Notes under the pieces: generated by a model
Seen by the model: only the letters and a program-made list of their open reading frames with translations
Told to the model about the DNA's origin: nothing
Database searches by the model: none
Shown here: piece by piece, positions 35,264-44,057 of the stretch
Layout of the letters: each line of letters starts with the position of its first letter
Numbering within the stretch: the stretch's first letter is position 1
Assembly (NCBI GenBank): GCA_002338565.1
Contig: DDIN01000008.1
Coordinates: forward strand, 427,090 to 491,089
DNA length: 64,000 nucleotides
Direction: 5' to 3'
Source: Hyphomonadaceae bacterium UBA1849
GTDB taxonomy: Bacteria; Pseudomonadota; Alphaproteobacteria; Caulobacterales; Hyphomonadaceae
Position numbers and translations under genes: made by a program

Positions 35264-35635
35264 ATGACGCCCATAACTAAAATGTTTGCCGCCTCAGCGC
35301 TCTCCCTTGGCCTGATCGGCACCTCAGCACCGGCCTTTGCCGACCCGCCACACTGTCCGCCAGGACATGAAATGCAGGGACGCTGTGAAAATGATCGCCA
35401 GGACTGGCGCGACCGCGATGATGAGCGCAGAGCTTATCAGGAAGGTTATGAAGACGGCCAACGCGACGCGATCCGTTACGGCGACCGCACATATAACGAC
35501 TACCGTGTAATCCGTGACTATGACCGATACGGACTGACCCCTCCCCCGTCCGGCCATTACTATGCGCAGGTAGATAATAACGAGGTCGTCCTCGTTGCTG
35601 CAGCATCGCAGCTTATTATGGAGTTCCTGAACTAA
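35264..35635 (+). CDS. RcnB-family periplasmic protein
   Basis: The 123-residue protein has a signal peptide cleaved after APAFA, a charged, Asp/Arg-rich middle (NDRQDWRDRDDERRAYQEGY) and a C-terminal RcnB domain with YGLTPPPSGHYYAQVDNNEV. RcnB of E. coli affects nickel/cobalt homeostasis, but alphaproteobacterial members are mostly of unknown role and often stress-linked. An EcfG-type promoter and an AAGGAGG ribosome-binding site precede it, and a terminator follows. A second copy of the domain occurs at 50237. Confidence 0.8.
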   Translation: MTPITKMFAASALSLGLIGTSAPAFADPPHCPPGHEMQGRCENDRQDWRDRDDERRAYQEGYEDGQRDAIRYGDRTYNDYRVIRDYDRYGLTPPPSGHYYAQVDNNEVVLVAAASQLIMEFLN

Positions 35636-35679
35636 CTCTCAGGAACACCTGGGGGCGGTTCCGTTCCCCCGCTCCCATG

Positions 35680-35712
35680 GCGCCAGAGTTTATACCCGCT
35701 CTGGCGCTTTTT
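35680..35712 (+). terminator. Rho-independent terminator, inside the end of the DUF2254 gene
   Basis: GCGCCAGAG (35680-35688) pairs with CTCTGGCGC (35699-35707), followed by TTTTTCT. It ends transcription from the RcnB-like gene and overlaps the last codons of the convergent DUF2254 gene. A second hairpin GGGGG/CCCCC (35651-35670) lies upstream. Confidence 0.8.
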
Positions 35713-37030
35713 CTCGGCAGGTTTGCGCCTTGGCCGTCAGGTATTTCACTTCTTCTGCGGTGAGGCTCTCACGCGCAATTTCAAAGAAGCATTCCATTAA
35801 ATCATCCAACTGCTTGCGTCGTTCCTCGCCAAGACGTGCCCGCAAGTGTTCTGTCATAGCGACAAGCTGCTCGCCCGCGGTCACATTGCGCGCCGCGAAG
35901 GGCAAGACACGCCACAGGCTTGCGCGCATCAGATTGTCAAACCCATCGACGGGCGCGAGCACGCGCGGCGCATCATTCTCATCCCGTCGTACCGAAGACA
36001 GATCCTCGCGCTCGCCCAGCAAAGTGAGCGCCGCACCCATCCAGTGCATGGCGGTGATAGCGGTATGAGGATCATTTACGCCGGGCGATAGCGCGCGCAA
36101 TGCGATCTCGGAAAGCTCTTCAGCCAGAAAGCCGGCATCCTGCATCGGCGTACGCATGGCCCCGAGAGCTACAACGGCGCGAAGCTCGCTCTCGATGGCT
36201 TCACTATCCTCGTGCGCCTCCAGCCCGACAACACGCATGGCCGCGTCTCCGGATGTGATAAAGCCACCCGGCAGGCACAACAGCTCGATCATCAGATCAT
36301 ACTTGCTCGCGAGCGCGATAAGGCTCTCCCCGTCAATGATCCGGATATAGCCGGACTTTTTTACCCGTATGGCGCGCCCGTCAGATAGCTTCTCTTCCAA
36401 TGCCCCCCGATCAGACGTCTTGCTGCCCTCGCCGAGTGGCGTGGGAAACCGCTCATCAAGCTGACTGCAAAGTTCGCCGCCAATGCCCGCCACAAGACGC
36501 GAGACGTGGATGGATTGCGGGACGTGGTGAATAAAATAGATCAGGACGCCAATCGAACAGATCGCCAATGCGATCGCGCCCAGTAGTGCGATGTGAGGCA
36601 CAAACTCAGACGCCATTTCATCGCTGGCATCGGCTGGCGCGCTTTGCACAGCACGCAGAACCAGAAGGCAATACAGGAATGTGGCGGTGAAGGTTCCGAG
36701 CGTGATCTGGTTAGATCTGTCCCGCATGAAGGTTGTCAGAAGACGTGGACCGAACTGAAAGGCCGCGTTCGAAACGGAAACCAGTGTAATGGAAAACACG
36801 ACCCCGCCGACAGTGACCATGGACCCGGCGACCGTGGACAAGACAGCCCGCGCGCCTTCCGGCTGGTTATCGAAAAGCCAGCCTAGCCACTCAGGTGCTG
36901 TATCGCCAATCGCGGTATCCACGCGGATTCCAACATAGGAAAGCGCGGCCGCGATGATCGCCATAACCAGCGGGATGAACCAGTAGCTCGACCGGATGTC
37001 ATCCAGCGTGTTCAGAATATAACTTTTCAA
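35690..37030 (-). CDS. DUF2254 family membrane protein
   Basis: The 446-residue protein has four hydrophobic segments in the first 180 residues (helices near 16-36, 66-90, 105-125 and 148-170) and a long cytosolic region. Sequence signatures include RSSYWFIPLVMAII, GVVFSITLVSVSNAAFQFGP, LVLRAVQS and ALSPGVNDPHTAITAMHWM, the typical DUF2254 layout. The function of the family is unknown. A partly matching EcfG-like motif lies upstream at 37056-37080 (GGAAC-N16-CGCT on the minus strand), one base off consensus. Confidence 0.8.
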   Translation of the reverse strand: MKSYILNTLDDIRSSYWFIPLVMAIIAAALSYVGIRVDTAIGDTAPEWLGWLFDNQPEGARAVLSTVAGSMVTVGGVVFSITLVSVSNAAFQFGPRLLTTFMRDRSNQITLGTFTATFLYCLLVLRAVQSAPADASDEMASEFVPHIALLGAIALAICSIGVLIYFIHHVPQSIHVSRLVAGIGGELCSQLDERFPTPLGEGSKTSDRGALEEKLSDGRAIRVKKSGYIRIIDGESLIALASKYDLMIELLCLPGGFITSGDAAMRVVGLEAHEDSEAIESELRAVVALGAMRTPMQDAGFLAEELSEIALRALSPGVNDPHTAITAMHWMGAALTLLGEREDLSSVRRDENDAPRVLAPVDGFDNLMRASLWRVLPFAARNVTAGEQLVAMTEHLRARLGEERRKQLDDLMECFFEIARESLTAEEVKYLTAKAQTCREKAPERV

Positions 37031-37087
37031 GAGACCCTCTTCTTTCAGCGAAAGAAGCGTTCAAGAAAGGGTTTGGTTCCGCGGGTC

Positions 37088-37729
37088 TTAGAAACGGCAA
37101 ATCGTCTCTGGCTCAGGCATATCGAGGCGCTCTGCCTGAACGCTATCATTCTGGTGGTTCATATATATCCGTGTATCGGCATAGCGCAGGGATTCAATCT
37201 GCCGCTCCGGCACGGAAAAGACATTGCACGATCTTGGGCGAGATTCTCCACAAAAGGGCTCAAGGGAGGCGCCTCGTTCCATGCCCGGAATGAACTGATA
37301 GAAATGGGCACGTCCGAATGGACGCTCGGTGCGGAGCACATACTGAATCCGCGTCGGAACGTAACGCCCCTCCGCGTCAGGTGCCCAATTGAGTATGTAA
37401 CCGGTGTACCCATCATCCTGTCTGCGCGTGTAAGCAAAACTGAGCGTCGTAGGCGCACGCCCTCCGAGTTCGCAAAGTTTCGGCTCCTGCGCCAGAAAGT
37501 TCAGCTCTCTTGGGTCCGTCGAGGCATCGGGAACATATCCGGCCTGCTCCAATTGGTATGCAATGCGAGTATACTCCATGGACAGGCTGATATTCCCGTC
37601 ACCAATCGCCTGGGTCAAAATCCGTTCGCGCGGAAAAACACCCGTCACAGCATCACTTTGCGCCCATGCCAGAAGTCCAGATGCGCTGAAGGCGGAAATG
37701 ACGGCAAATATGCAAAATTTTCTGATCAT
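37088..37729 (-). CDS. Hypothetical secreted protein
   Basis: The 213-residue product has a signal peptide (residues 1-23, ending SGLLAWA-QS) and a globular domain with three Cys residues (KLCELGG, EPFCGES, SCNVFS) plus a C-terminal Cys. No family was recognised. It lies between two unrelated genes, and its start faces the folE leader. Confidence 0.55.
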   Translation of the reverse strand: MIRKFCIFAVISAFSASGLLAWAQSDAVTGVFPRERILTQAIGDGNISLSMEYTRIAYQLEQAGYVPDASTDPRELNFLAQEPKLCELGGRAPTTLSFAYTRRQDDGYTGYILNWAPDAEGRYVPTRIQYVLRTERPFGRAHFYQFIPGMERGASLEPFCGESRPRSCNVFSVPERQIESLRYADTRIYMNHQNDSVQAERLDMPEPETICRF

Positions 37730-37910
37730 AGCGTCCCCCCATTGTTGTCATTATGCGGGCTAATTGACGTTACGGCAAATGCGCGCCCCGGTGCGGCAAG
37801 CTGGAAAAAATGATTCAGAAATCACGTTTTTCTGAAATCCGTTTTCCTGAAACCAACGTAAACACGCTGGTAAAGGGCACGGATAAGCCCTATATCAAAC
37901 CTCTACTGCC

Positions 37911-37974
37911 CTGAGGGTATTCACCCGGGCGGGCGTTAAGTCCGGCGCAAGCCGGCTCGACCCTCGTCCCTCAG
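37911..37974 (+). ncRNA. Candidate THF-II riboswitch (folE leader RNA)
   Basis: Immediately upstream of folE. GAGGGT (37913-37918) pairs with ACCCTC (37960-37965), enclosing CCGGC-GCAA-GCCGG (37942-37955). The same 5' strand CTGAGGG (37911-37917) can instead pair with CCCTCAG (37968-37974), which ends 4 nt before the AAGGA ribosome-binding site. Two mutually exclusive helices next to the Shine-Dalgarno are the hallmark of a translational switch. The conserved-looking GTATTCAC and GGGCGTTAAG between the helices recall the alphaproteobacterial folE/THF-II motif; that comparison is from memory and not checked against a covariance model. Confidence 0.65.
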
Positions 37975-37987
37975 ACCAAGGATTTCC

Positions 37988-38608
37988 ATGACCATGGACA
38001 AGATCACAACACCTGGCTCCTACGAGCGCACAGAACCACTTACACGTCCTTCCCGTGAAGAAGCGGAAGACGCGGTCCGGACACTGCTCGCATGGGCTGG
38101 CGATGACCCACGACGTGAAGGTCTTATTGATACACCAAAGCGTGTCGTCAAAGCCTATGAAGAATGGTTCTCCGGCTACACAGAAGATCCGGTTGCCTAT
38201 CTTTCACGCACATTCGATGACGTTCAGGGCTATGATGACCTCGTCATGCTGCGCGAAATCGACGTAGAGAGCCATTGTGAGCACCACATGGCGCCATTCC
38301 TTGGCAAAGCTTACGTTGCGTACCAGCCAACAGATGCTGTTGTCGGCATTTCCAAGCTCGCACGTGTCGTCGAAATTTTCGCTAAGCGTCTCCAGACGCA
38401 GGAAACCATGACAGCGCAAATCTGTGATGCGATCACAGAAAGCCTCGCACCTGCAGGCTGCGCGGTTCTGATCGATGCGAAACACCAGTGCATGACAACG
38501 CGTGGCGTGCACCACCCCGACGTCTCTACGATCACAACCCAGTTCACTGGCGTGTTCAAAACAGACAAAGACAAGCGCGACCGCTTCCTGCGTCTTGCAG
38601 GCAAATAA
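37988..38608 (+). CDS. folE: GTP cyclohydrolase I
   Basis: The 206-residue protein shows GTP cyclohydrolase I motifs: VESHCEHHMAPFLGKAYVAY with the zinc-binding Cys and His, KLARVVEIFAKRLQTQE, and KHQCMTTRGVHHPDVST with the second zinc Cys. It converts GTP to dihydroneopterin triphosphate, the first step of tetrahydrofolate synthesis. The upstream leader resembles a THF-II riboswitch, which would close a feedback loop on folate. It is followed by hisI after 21 bp, suggesting co-transcription. Confidence 0.95.
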   Translation: MTMDKITTPGSYERTEPLTRPSREEAEDAVRTLLAWAGDDPRREGLIDTPKRVVKAYEEWFSGYTEDPVAYLSRTFDDVQGYDDLVMLREIDVESHCEHHMAPFLGKAYVAYQPTDAVVGISKLARVVEIFAKRLQTQETMTAQICDAITESLAPAGCAVLIDAKHQCMTTRGVHHPDVSTITTQFTGVFKTDKDKRDRFLRLAGK

Positions 38609-38629
38609 GCCTTAGCGCATAAGGCGGCT

Positions 38630-39019
38630 ATGAGTTTTCAACCGCCCCTTTCCGGAAAAGAACAGGACGAAACTGAAGAGTTTCGTCCTAAGTTTGATGC
38701 CCATGGCCTCATCGCCGCTGTCGCGCAGGACGCTGATACCGGCGATGTTCTCATGCTTGCCTGGATGAACGCCGAAGCGCTCACTGCAACATTGGAAACA
38801 GGCCGCGCAACCTATTGGTCACGCTCGCGCGGGAAGCTCTGGGTCAAAGGCGAAACCTCAGGACATTTTCAGGACGTCATCGAAGTCTACACAGACTGCG
38901 ATCAGGACGCTGTTGTCATGAAAATCCGCCAGACAGACGCGGCCTGTCACACCGGACGCAAGTCCTGTTTCTACCGGCGCGTTGACGGAACGAACCGTCT
39001 CGTCAAGACGGATAGCTGA
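38630..39019 (+). CDS. hisI: Phosphoribosyl-AMP cyclohydrolase
   Basis: The 129-residue protein carries the HisI signatures: AVAQDADTGDVLMLAWMNAEA, TYWSRSRGKLWVKGE, DCDQDAVVMKIRQTD (metal-binding Asp residues) and ACHTGRKSCFYR with the zinc Cys residues. It opens the purine ring of phosphoribosyl-AMP in histidine synthesis, in the cytosol. It is the stand-alone HisI form, without the HisE domain. It follows folE by 21 bp; both use cyclohydrolase chemistry but different pathways. Confidence 0.95.
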   Translation: MSFQPPLSGKEQDETEEFRPKFDAHGLIAAVAQDADTGDVLMLAWMNAEALTATLETGRATYWSRSRGKLWVKGETSGHFQDVIEVYTDCDQDAVVMKIRQTDAACHTGRKSCFYRRVDGTNRLVKTDS

Positions 39020-39178
39020 GCCAAATCCTCGCCAATCACGCGAAGCCTATGCCGGAACACTCCGTCTCGCGGGAATAACGCTTTGATTTTTCGATCTTTC
39101 TGCGCTCAGCCCTAGACGATCACCCAACGCTGGATGACACTCTTCACATCTTAAAATCGAAATGTGAGGCGTAACGTC

Positions 39179-39409
39179 ATGGCAATCATGAAATCAGAGC
39201 AGGTGCTCGCGGAATCCACAAAGTCTTTCGAAGACGCGATCGAGAAAGCTGTTGCACGGTTTTCAAAAACCGTTCGCGGCCTCGCGTCTGCCAATGTGAA
39301 CAACATGTCCACAGTCATCAAAGACGGCAAAATCAAGAATTACCGCGTCAATCTCCAGCTTACTTTCGAAGTTGAAGAGCCGACGCCACCAAAGAAGAAA
39401 AAGAAATAA
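39179..39409 (+). CDS. Dodecin-family small protein with a polylysine tail
   Basis: The ATG at 39179 gives 76 residues; the upstream ATG 39164 has no better start signal. The sequence ESTKSFEDAIEKAVARFSKTV ... VIKDGKIKNYRVNLQLTFEVEEP follows the dodecin fold, which forms 12-subunit shells that store flavin. Two differences stand out: the flavin-stacking Trp usually found in the central helix-strand region is absent, and the C-terminus is PPKKKKK. It may bind another ligand or none. The gene is isolated between hisI and a pseudouridine synthase. Confidence 0.7.
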   Translation: MAIMKSEQVLAESTKSFEDAIEKAVARFSKTVRGLASANVNNMSTVIKDGKIKNYRVNLQLTFEVEEPTPPKKKKK

Positions 39410-39456
39410 GCCTTACACTCAGGCCATGGATGACGGCGCTCGTAAGGGCGCCGTTT

Positions 39457-40116
39457 CTACATGAAAGAGGCGTCCGCCTCGAACGAACACATCTCACCTG
39501 TCGCCGGATGAGTAAAAGACAGACCCGCGGCATGAAGGCAGAGCCGGTCTGCACCTGCCATGCTTTCAGGGCTGCCATACCAGCCATCCCCCAGAATGCC
39601 GTGCCCCAGCTCCGCCATATGGATTCGTAACTGATGGGTTCGGCCCGTCAGCGGTGTCAGCTCGACCAGCGTTTTTTCATCCAGCCGTTCGAGCACCCTC
39701 CAGCGCGTCTTCGAAGGTTTGCCGTCCTCATGCACCATATGCTTCGGGCGGTTCGGCCAGTCCTTCAGAATGGGCAGATCAACCTCGCCCTCGTCTTCCA
39801 CTATGACGCCATGCACCAGCGCCACATAACGCTTTGAAATGGCTTTGGCCTCGAAGGCTTTTGACAAGGTACGGTGCACCTCCGCCCCACGGGCAAACAC
39901 CATCAGGCCGGACGTATCCATATCGAGCCGATGCACGGTCAGCGCATCAGGATACACAGCCTGCAAACGGCTGATCATACTGTCTTTATGCTGGGGCAGT
40001 CTGCCTGGAACCGACAACAGCCCGGACGGTTTGTCGACCACGATCATCGCCTCATCCAGATGGATGACCGGAAGCGGGTCAGTTGCCGGAGGGCGATAAT
40101 CGAGCGGGGCTTTCAT
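39457..40116 (-). CDS. RluA-family pseudouridine synthase (short form)
   Basis: The 219-residue protein lacks an S4 domain and contains HRLDMDTSGLMVFARG with the catalytic Asp, DKPSGLLSVPG, and LTGRTHQLRIHMAELGHGI. This is the RluA type, which isomerises a uridine in 23S rRNA and in some tRNAs. Substrate choice cannot be decided. It lies downstream of PhoD on the same strand (35 bp gap). Confidence 0.92.
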   Translation of the reverse strand: MKAPLDYRPPATDPLPVIHLDEAMIVVDKPSGLLSVPGRLPQHKDSMISRLQAVYPDALTVHRLDMDTSGLMVFARGAEVHRTLSKAFEAKAISKRYVALVHGVIVEDEGEVDLPILKDWPNRPKHMVHEDGKPSKTRWRVLERLDEKTLVELTPLTGRTHQLRIHMAELGHGILGDGWYGSPESMAGADRLCLHAAGLSFTHPATGEMCSFEADASFM

Positions 40117-40150
40117 GCCCCGCCCATATCAGAAATCAGTTCGCTTGCAA

Positions 40151-41887
40151 TCAAACGACCGGACGCAGTGGCGTCACGCCGTCCGGGCCGAGCGTTGTTT
40201 CATAAGTCGCAACCTTCTCGGTCGTGAACTCACGCTCGAGAACGGTAGAGACTTTGTGATAGTCGGCCGTTGCCTTTTCAGGTGTCAGTTTCAGCATGGT
40301 GTAGCCATGTCCAAACGGGTCATACCAGACGACATCATCATTCGCGTCCGCCATGAGCTGGCCAAGGCGGTCAATCGGTGCGCTCGTGCCCATGCCCGGT
40401 GACGTGACAGACGTACAGCCAAATTCGACGCCAATGAGATCATCACCGTCATTGAGATCATTCGCCCATGCCGTGTGCGTGTCACCCGTAATGACCAGCA
40501 TGTTCACGCCGGCATCCTTCGCCGCATCATAGAGGCGCTGGCGGGCCGCAGGGAAACCATCCCATGCATCAAGGTTGAATGACTGGCCGAGCGTGGAAAA
40601 CGGCACAAGCATGTTCACATAGCCAGCCGGCAACATGCCGATCTCTTCCGGTGTCAGCGTCTCGGTCAAATTTGGCAGCTTAACATTCGCCATGATGACC
40701 TGATTGGCGAGCAGCTGCCATGTCTTGCCTCGCTCAACAGAAGACTTCATGCCATCTGCCAGCCAGCTTTCCTGAAGACCACCGAGCATTGTTCGGGACG
40801 GGTCATTCACGCGTGTGTTCACATCCTGAACCGTCGCCATAATCTCTTCCGGCGCCATATCGCCGCGCACTTCGGTGAACCATGAAATCTCGTCAGACCG
40901 ACCTGTCAGGCGTGACTCGAGCATGAAGATAGACGCCAGATCACCCCAGTCTACGCTACGATAGATGGATTCTGCCGCGCGGCCTGGCTGAAGCTCGCGC
41001 ACTGGCATCCATTCCATATAGGCCTGAACCGCAACCTGCTTACGGGCCGTCCAGTCGCCTTCGTTATTTTCCGGATTGTGGTTTTCAGCACCCGAACGAT
41101 AGGAGTTGTTCGTGCTCTCATGGTCATCCCATGTGCAATACCATGGCGCGATCGCATGGGCGGCCTGCAGGTCCGGATCGGACTTATATTGCGCATGTCG
41201 GGTGCGGTAATCCTCAAGCGTAACGATCTCTGTCACAGGATCATGGCGACGACCGATCTGCTCGCCAACCTGACCGCCATAACCTTCCACGCCATACTCA
41301 TAGATATAGTCGCCAAGGTGGATGACAGCGTCCACATCATCGCGCTGGGCGATGGCTTTGTAGACGTTGAAATAGCCGAACGGCCAGTTCGAGCAGGAGA
41401 TCACCGCAAGGTTTGCCTGCTCTCCGCCGCTTGCCGGAAGCGTGCGTGTTTTGCCGACCGGCGAATAGACCATGCCTGCGTCCGTCTCGACGGCGAACCG
41501 GTAGTGGTACACCGCATCAGACGGCAAATTCTGGAAGTCCGCCTTCACCGTATAATCGCGGTTGATACCTGTGTTCACCGGAAGGAAGTCGACGCCCTCG
41601 CCCATCGTACCGTCTTCGAGCGCCTCAATTGCAGCGCGGTCCGTGCCGTAGAAGATCGTCACCCAGATCGGTTCATTGGTATCACGCTCGGGCGTGACCC
41701 GCGTCCAAAGAATGAAAGAATCGTGTGTCGCGTCACCGGAGGCTACACCGTGATCAAAGCTGACACCGACCGGGCTTTTCTCGCGGCTATATTCTGAAAC
41801 AGAACGGCCTGACGCACATGCGCCGAGACTTAATCCACCGGCGGCGCCCGCCATCAGTCCAAATACCTTACGACGAGAAATATCCAT
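40151..41887 (-). CDS. phoD: PhoD-like alkaline phosphatase
   Basis: The 578-residue protein has a twin-arginine leader (SRRKVFGLMAGAAGGLSLGAC), ending in a lipobox-like LGAC, so it may be a Tat-exported lipoprotein. The body contains FDHGVASGDATHDSFILWTR, HLGDYIYEYG with metal ligands, WDDHESTNNSY, and TGDTHTAW near residue 430. This is the PhoD family of phosphodiesterase/phosphatases, which use Fe/Ca. It helps acquire phosphate from outside the cell. Confidence 0.92.
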   Translation of the reverse strand: MDISRRKVFGLMAGAAGGLSLGACASGRSVSEYSREKSPVGVSFDHGVASGDATHDSFILWTRVTPERDTNEPIWVTIFYGTDRAAIEALEDGTMGEGVDFLPVNTGINRDYTVKADFQNLPSDAVYHYRFAVETDAGMVYSPVGKTRTLPASGGEQANLAVISCSNWPFGYFNVYKAIAQRDDVDAVIHLGDYIYEYGVEGYGGQVGEQIGRRHDPVTEIVTLEDYRTRHAQYKSDPDLQAAHAIAPWYCTWDDHESTNNSYRSGAENHNPENNEGDWTARKQVAVQAYMEWMPVRELQPGRAAESIYRSVDWGDLASIFMLESRLTGRSDEISWFTEVRGDMAPEEIMATVQDVNTRVNDPSRTMLGGLQESWLADGMKSSVERGKTWQLLANQVIMANVKLPNLTETLTPEEIGMLPAGYVNMLVPFSTLGQSFNLDAWDGFPAARQRLYDAAKDAGVNMLVITGDTHTAWANDLNDGDDLIGVEFGCTSVTSPGMGTSAPIDRLGQLMADANDDVVWYDPFGHGYTMLKLTPEKATADYHKVSTVLEREFTTEKVATYETTLGPDGVTPLRPVV

Positions 41888-41972
41888 GGCATGTCCTCCT
41901 GAGAGCCCGTTCCGCTTCGCTTAGCTCAGCTCTGCGACGCGGTTGTGACACTCAGGAGGAGACTGGTCCAGA

Positions 41973-43100
41973 TTACGCAGGGGAAGGTTGTAGACCTCCG
42001 GACGGTTCAGGTCCATCATCATGGGCGTGATCATGATCCGGCTGCATCGCCTCATCATGGTCGTGCGTACAGTCATGCCCGCAGGTTTTACAATATTGAT
42101 AGAAGACAAGCTTGTGCTCGCCGCACCCGCCGCAATCAGCTTTGATGCGCAGACCGCAATGCGGGCAGAAATCACTTCCCGAAGACATAGAAACCGACAC
42201 GCTGCGATCACAACCCGGACACACACCTGAGCTCAGCTTCTTCAGCGCCAATTCATTCGGAATAGCTTTGCGACGTTCTGGTTCGGATCGTTTTTCGGCC
42301 GCCTTCTGGCGCTGGAGATAGGCCTTCATACCAAGAATGGTGAAATGGCCTACCGCAATGGCAATAATCACACCCACACCATAGCGCACATAACCGCCAT
42401 AGCTTGGAAGGTAAGGCACCAGCTCTACAAAGAAGGCAAACGCCGAGAAGATCATAAAGCCCCTACAAAGCGGCCAGTAATTCCCTTTGCGATGCTTCAC
42501 CACGAGGTATCCCGAAATCAGGAGCAGCGGCAGGGTCAACATAAGGCGGTAGAGAAATACGCGCGTCTCAACACCGGTGAAATACGCATCGTATTCAGGC
42601 TGCGCCTCAAGACGCAGGCGGCCCAGCCTCTGCTGAACATCCACACGTTCGCGGCGCAGCTGGCTCACATCGCGTTCGAGCGCGGCTTGTTCGATCTGAA
42701 CATTGGCGAGGCGGTCGCGGACGACTTCAAGGTTCAGCGTGCGCGCGGCCACTTCCGGGTTCTGGTCGAAGGCTTCCGTAACCGTGCGGTTATCAAACCA
42801 GGCGTTCAGCGCATCCGTCGCTGACGCAAGCTCGGTTTCAGCAATTTCAACGCGGGTCTGATGATCTTCAACGGCAATGACGGCATCGTTTATAGCCGTA
42901 TCGACCGTCGCCAGCTCAGCATCGAGCTCTGCCTTTTCCTCTCTGTCTATAAAGCTATCTATGGATCTCTGGTCGGTTATCGTCGGCAGATCACGGATTA
43001 CCAGACTTCCGAGACCGATCAGGCACCCGGCGAAAACAATGGAAATCAGCCACATCACGACAGAGTAAATCTGCTGCGGTCTACGAGAATTTTCGGTCAT
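41973..43100 (-). CDS. Membrane protein with coiled coil and C-terminal zinc ribbons
   Basis: ATG 43100 is better placed than ATG 43106 (GAGGG lies 6 nt upstream). The roughly 375-residue protein has a membrane helix (about 15-36), a 130-residue helical coiled coil (about 45-175: EKAELDAELATVDTAINDAV, LANVQIEQAALERDVSQLRR), three further membrane helices (about 185-265) and a C-terminal zinc region with CPGC, CPHC, CGGC and CKTC pairs. The tail is rich in His and Asp (THDHDEAMQPDHDHAHDDG), a likely metal-binding stretch. No named family fits, and function is unknown. Confidence 0.7.
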   Translation of the reverse strand: MTENSRRPQQIYSVVMWLISIVFAGCLIGLGSLVIRDLPTITDQRSIDSFIDREEKAELDAELATVDTAINDAVIAVEDHQTRVEIAETELASATDALNAWFDNRTVTEAFDQNPEVAARTLNLEVVRDRLANVQIEQAALERDVSQLRRERVDVQQRLGRLRLEAQPEYDAYFTGVETRVFLYRLMLTLPLLLISGYLVVKHRKGNYWPLCRGFMIFSAFAFFVELVPYLPSYGGYVRYGVGVIIAIAVGHFTILGMKAYLQRQKAAEKRSEPERRKAIPNELALKKLSSGVCPGCDRSVSVSMSSGSDFCPHCGLRIKADCGGCGEHKLVFYQYCKTCGHDCTHDHDEAMQPDHDHAHDDGPEPSGGLQPSPA

Positions 43101-43381
43101 AAACATCCCTCACACAAAATGTGAGCGATTGTTTACTTACAAATAAAGGCGAAAATGCGGCCACTATTCAATCCTGCCCGGCTTCGGCGCATGAGGCAGC
43201 CAGGGTATCCTCGCGCCCTACCAAGCCTCTGATTACACACAGTTTATCATCATTTCGACCAGACAAAAGCATAAAACCTTTCAGCGGCCAGTGCAGTTTT
43301 TTCGCCTTCAAATGGAACCAAACTGCCAGTTTCGGACGTTTACCTTCCAGACTTCAACATCATTAAAATGGAACCCCGCCC

Positions 43382-43999
43382 ATGTCCGCCGCCCACGCAG
43401 AAACAGTCGTCGACTTCAACATCCAGCCGGATACCCGTCGCTTTTCGCAGGGCTCGGCATCACGCAATGCAATCATGGCTGCGGCCCGCGAAGAAATTCG
43501 TCGTTCAGGCTGGAGAGGCTTTGACCTTCAATCCGCCCTCAATCATGTGAAAGCCCCGACAGCGCAGATTGAGGAATACTGGCCGTCGACTGCCTGCCTG
43601 GTTGTTGACGCGGTTCTTGATGTTCTCGAAACGCCCGTTATCAGCGACCACCATCCGCTGAATGAACAACTGGCACGCTTGATCGACCCGGTCGTCGACA
43701 TGGCGCGCTCCGGCAGCGATGCGATCCTCATGCGCAGCGCCCTTCTGGCCGCAGCCGATGAGGCAGACGCCAACAAGCTGTTCCGTGCGCACATCAATGA
43801 CCATTTCAAGCGCCCTCTCAAACAGGTTCTTGCAACTGCCCGCGCAAAGAAAGAAATCCGCCAGCTCTATGATGTGGACATGGCGATGGAAATTCTCTTC
43901 GGCCCGCTCTGGCATCGCCTGATCGTGCTCCGTGCACCCTTCCCGGAGTCCACCAGCATGAATGCTGTAACGGGCCTGATGGACCACCTTCGCGGATAA
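43382..43999 (+). CDS. TetR/AcrR-family transcriptional regulator
   Basis: The 205-residue protein has an N-terminal helix-turn-helix of TetR type: SRNAIMAAAREEIRRSGWRG, DLQSALNHVKAPTAQIEEYW and then the STACLVVDAVLDVL helix. The C-terminal half is all helical with the TetR ligand-domain sequence RSALLAAADEADANKLFR and MEILFGPLWHRLI. The turn AGVSxxTxYxHF is degenerate (KAPTAQIEEYW). The target is not evident. An EcfG-like pair GGAAC-N18-CGTT lies upstream, but its spacing is off. Confidence 0.75.
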   Translation: MSAAHAETVVDFNIQPDTRRFSQGSASRNAIMAAAREEIRRSGWRGFDLQSALNHVKAPTAQIEEYWPSTACLVVDAVLDVLETPVISDHHPLNEQLARLIDPVVDMARSGSDAILMRSALLAAADEADANKLFRAHINDHFKRPLKQVLATARAKKEIRQLYDVDMAMEILFGPLWHRLIVLRAPFPESTSMNAVTGLMDHLRG

Positions 44000-44057
44000 A
44001 CCTCCGCCTTGCGTCAAGCGAGTTCCCTTTTGTCGGAACTCGCGGTAAAGACGCCCC

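Noticed and set aside
37056..37080. EcfG-like GGAAC-N16-CGCT before the DUF2254 gene
   Set aside because: The -10 has one mismatch (CGCT rather than CGTT); noted but not counted as a promoter.
43314..43340. EcfG-like GGAAC-N18-CGTT before the TetR gene
   Set aside because: The spacer is 18 bp, outside the usual 16-17, and the distance to the start codon is long for a core promoter.
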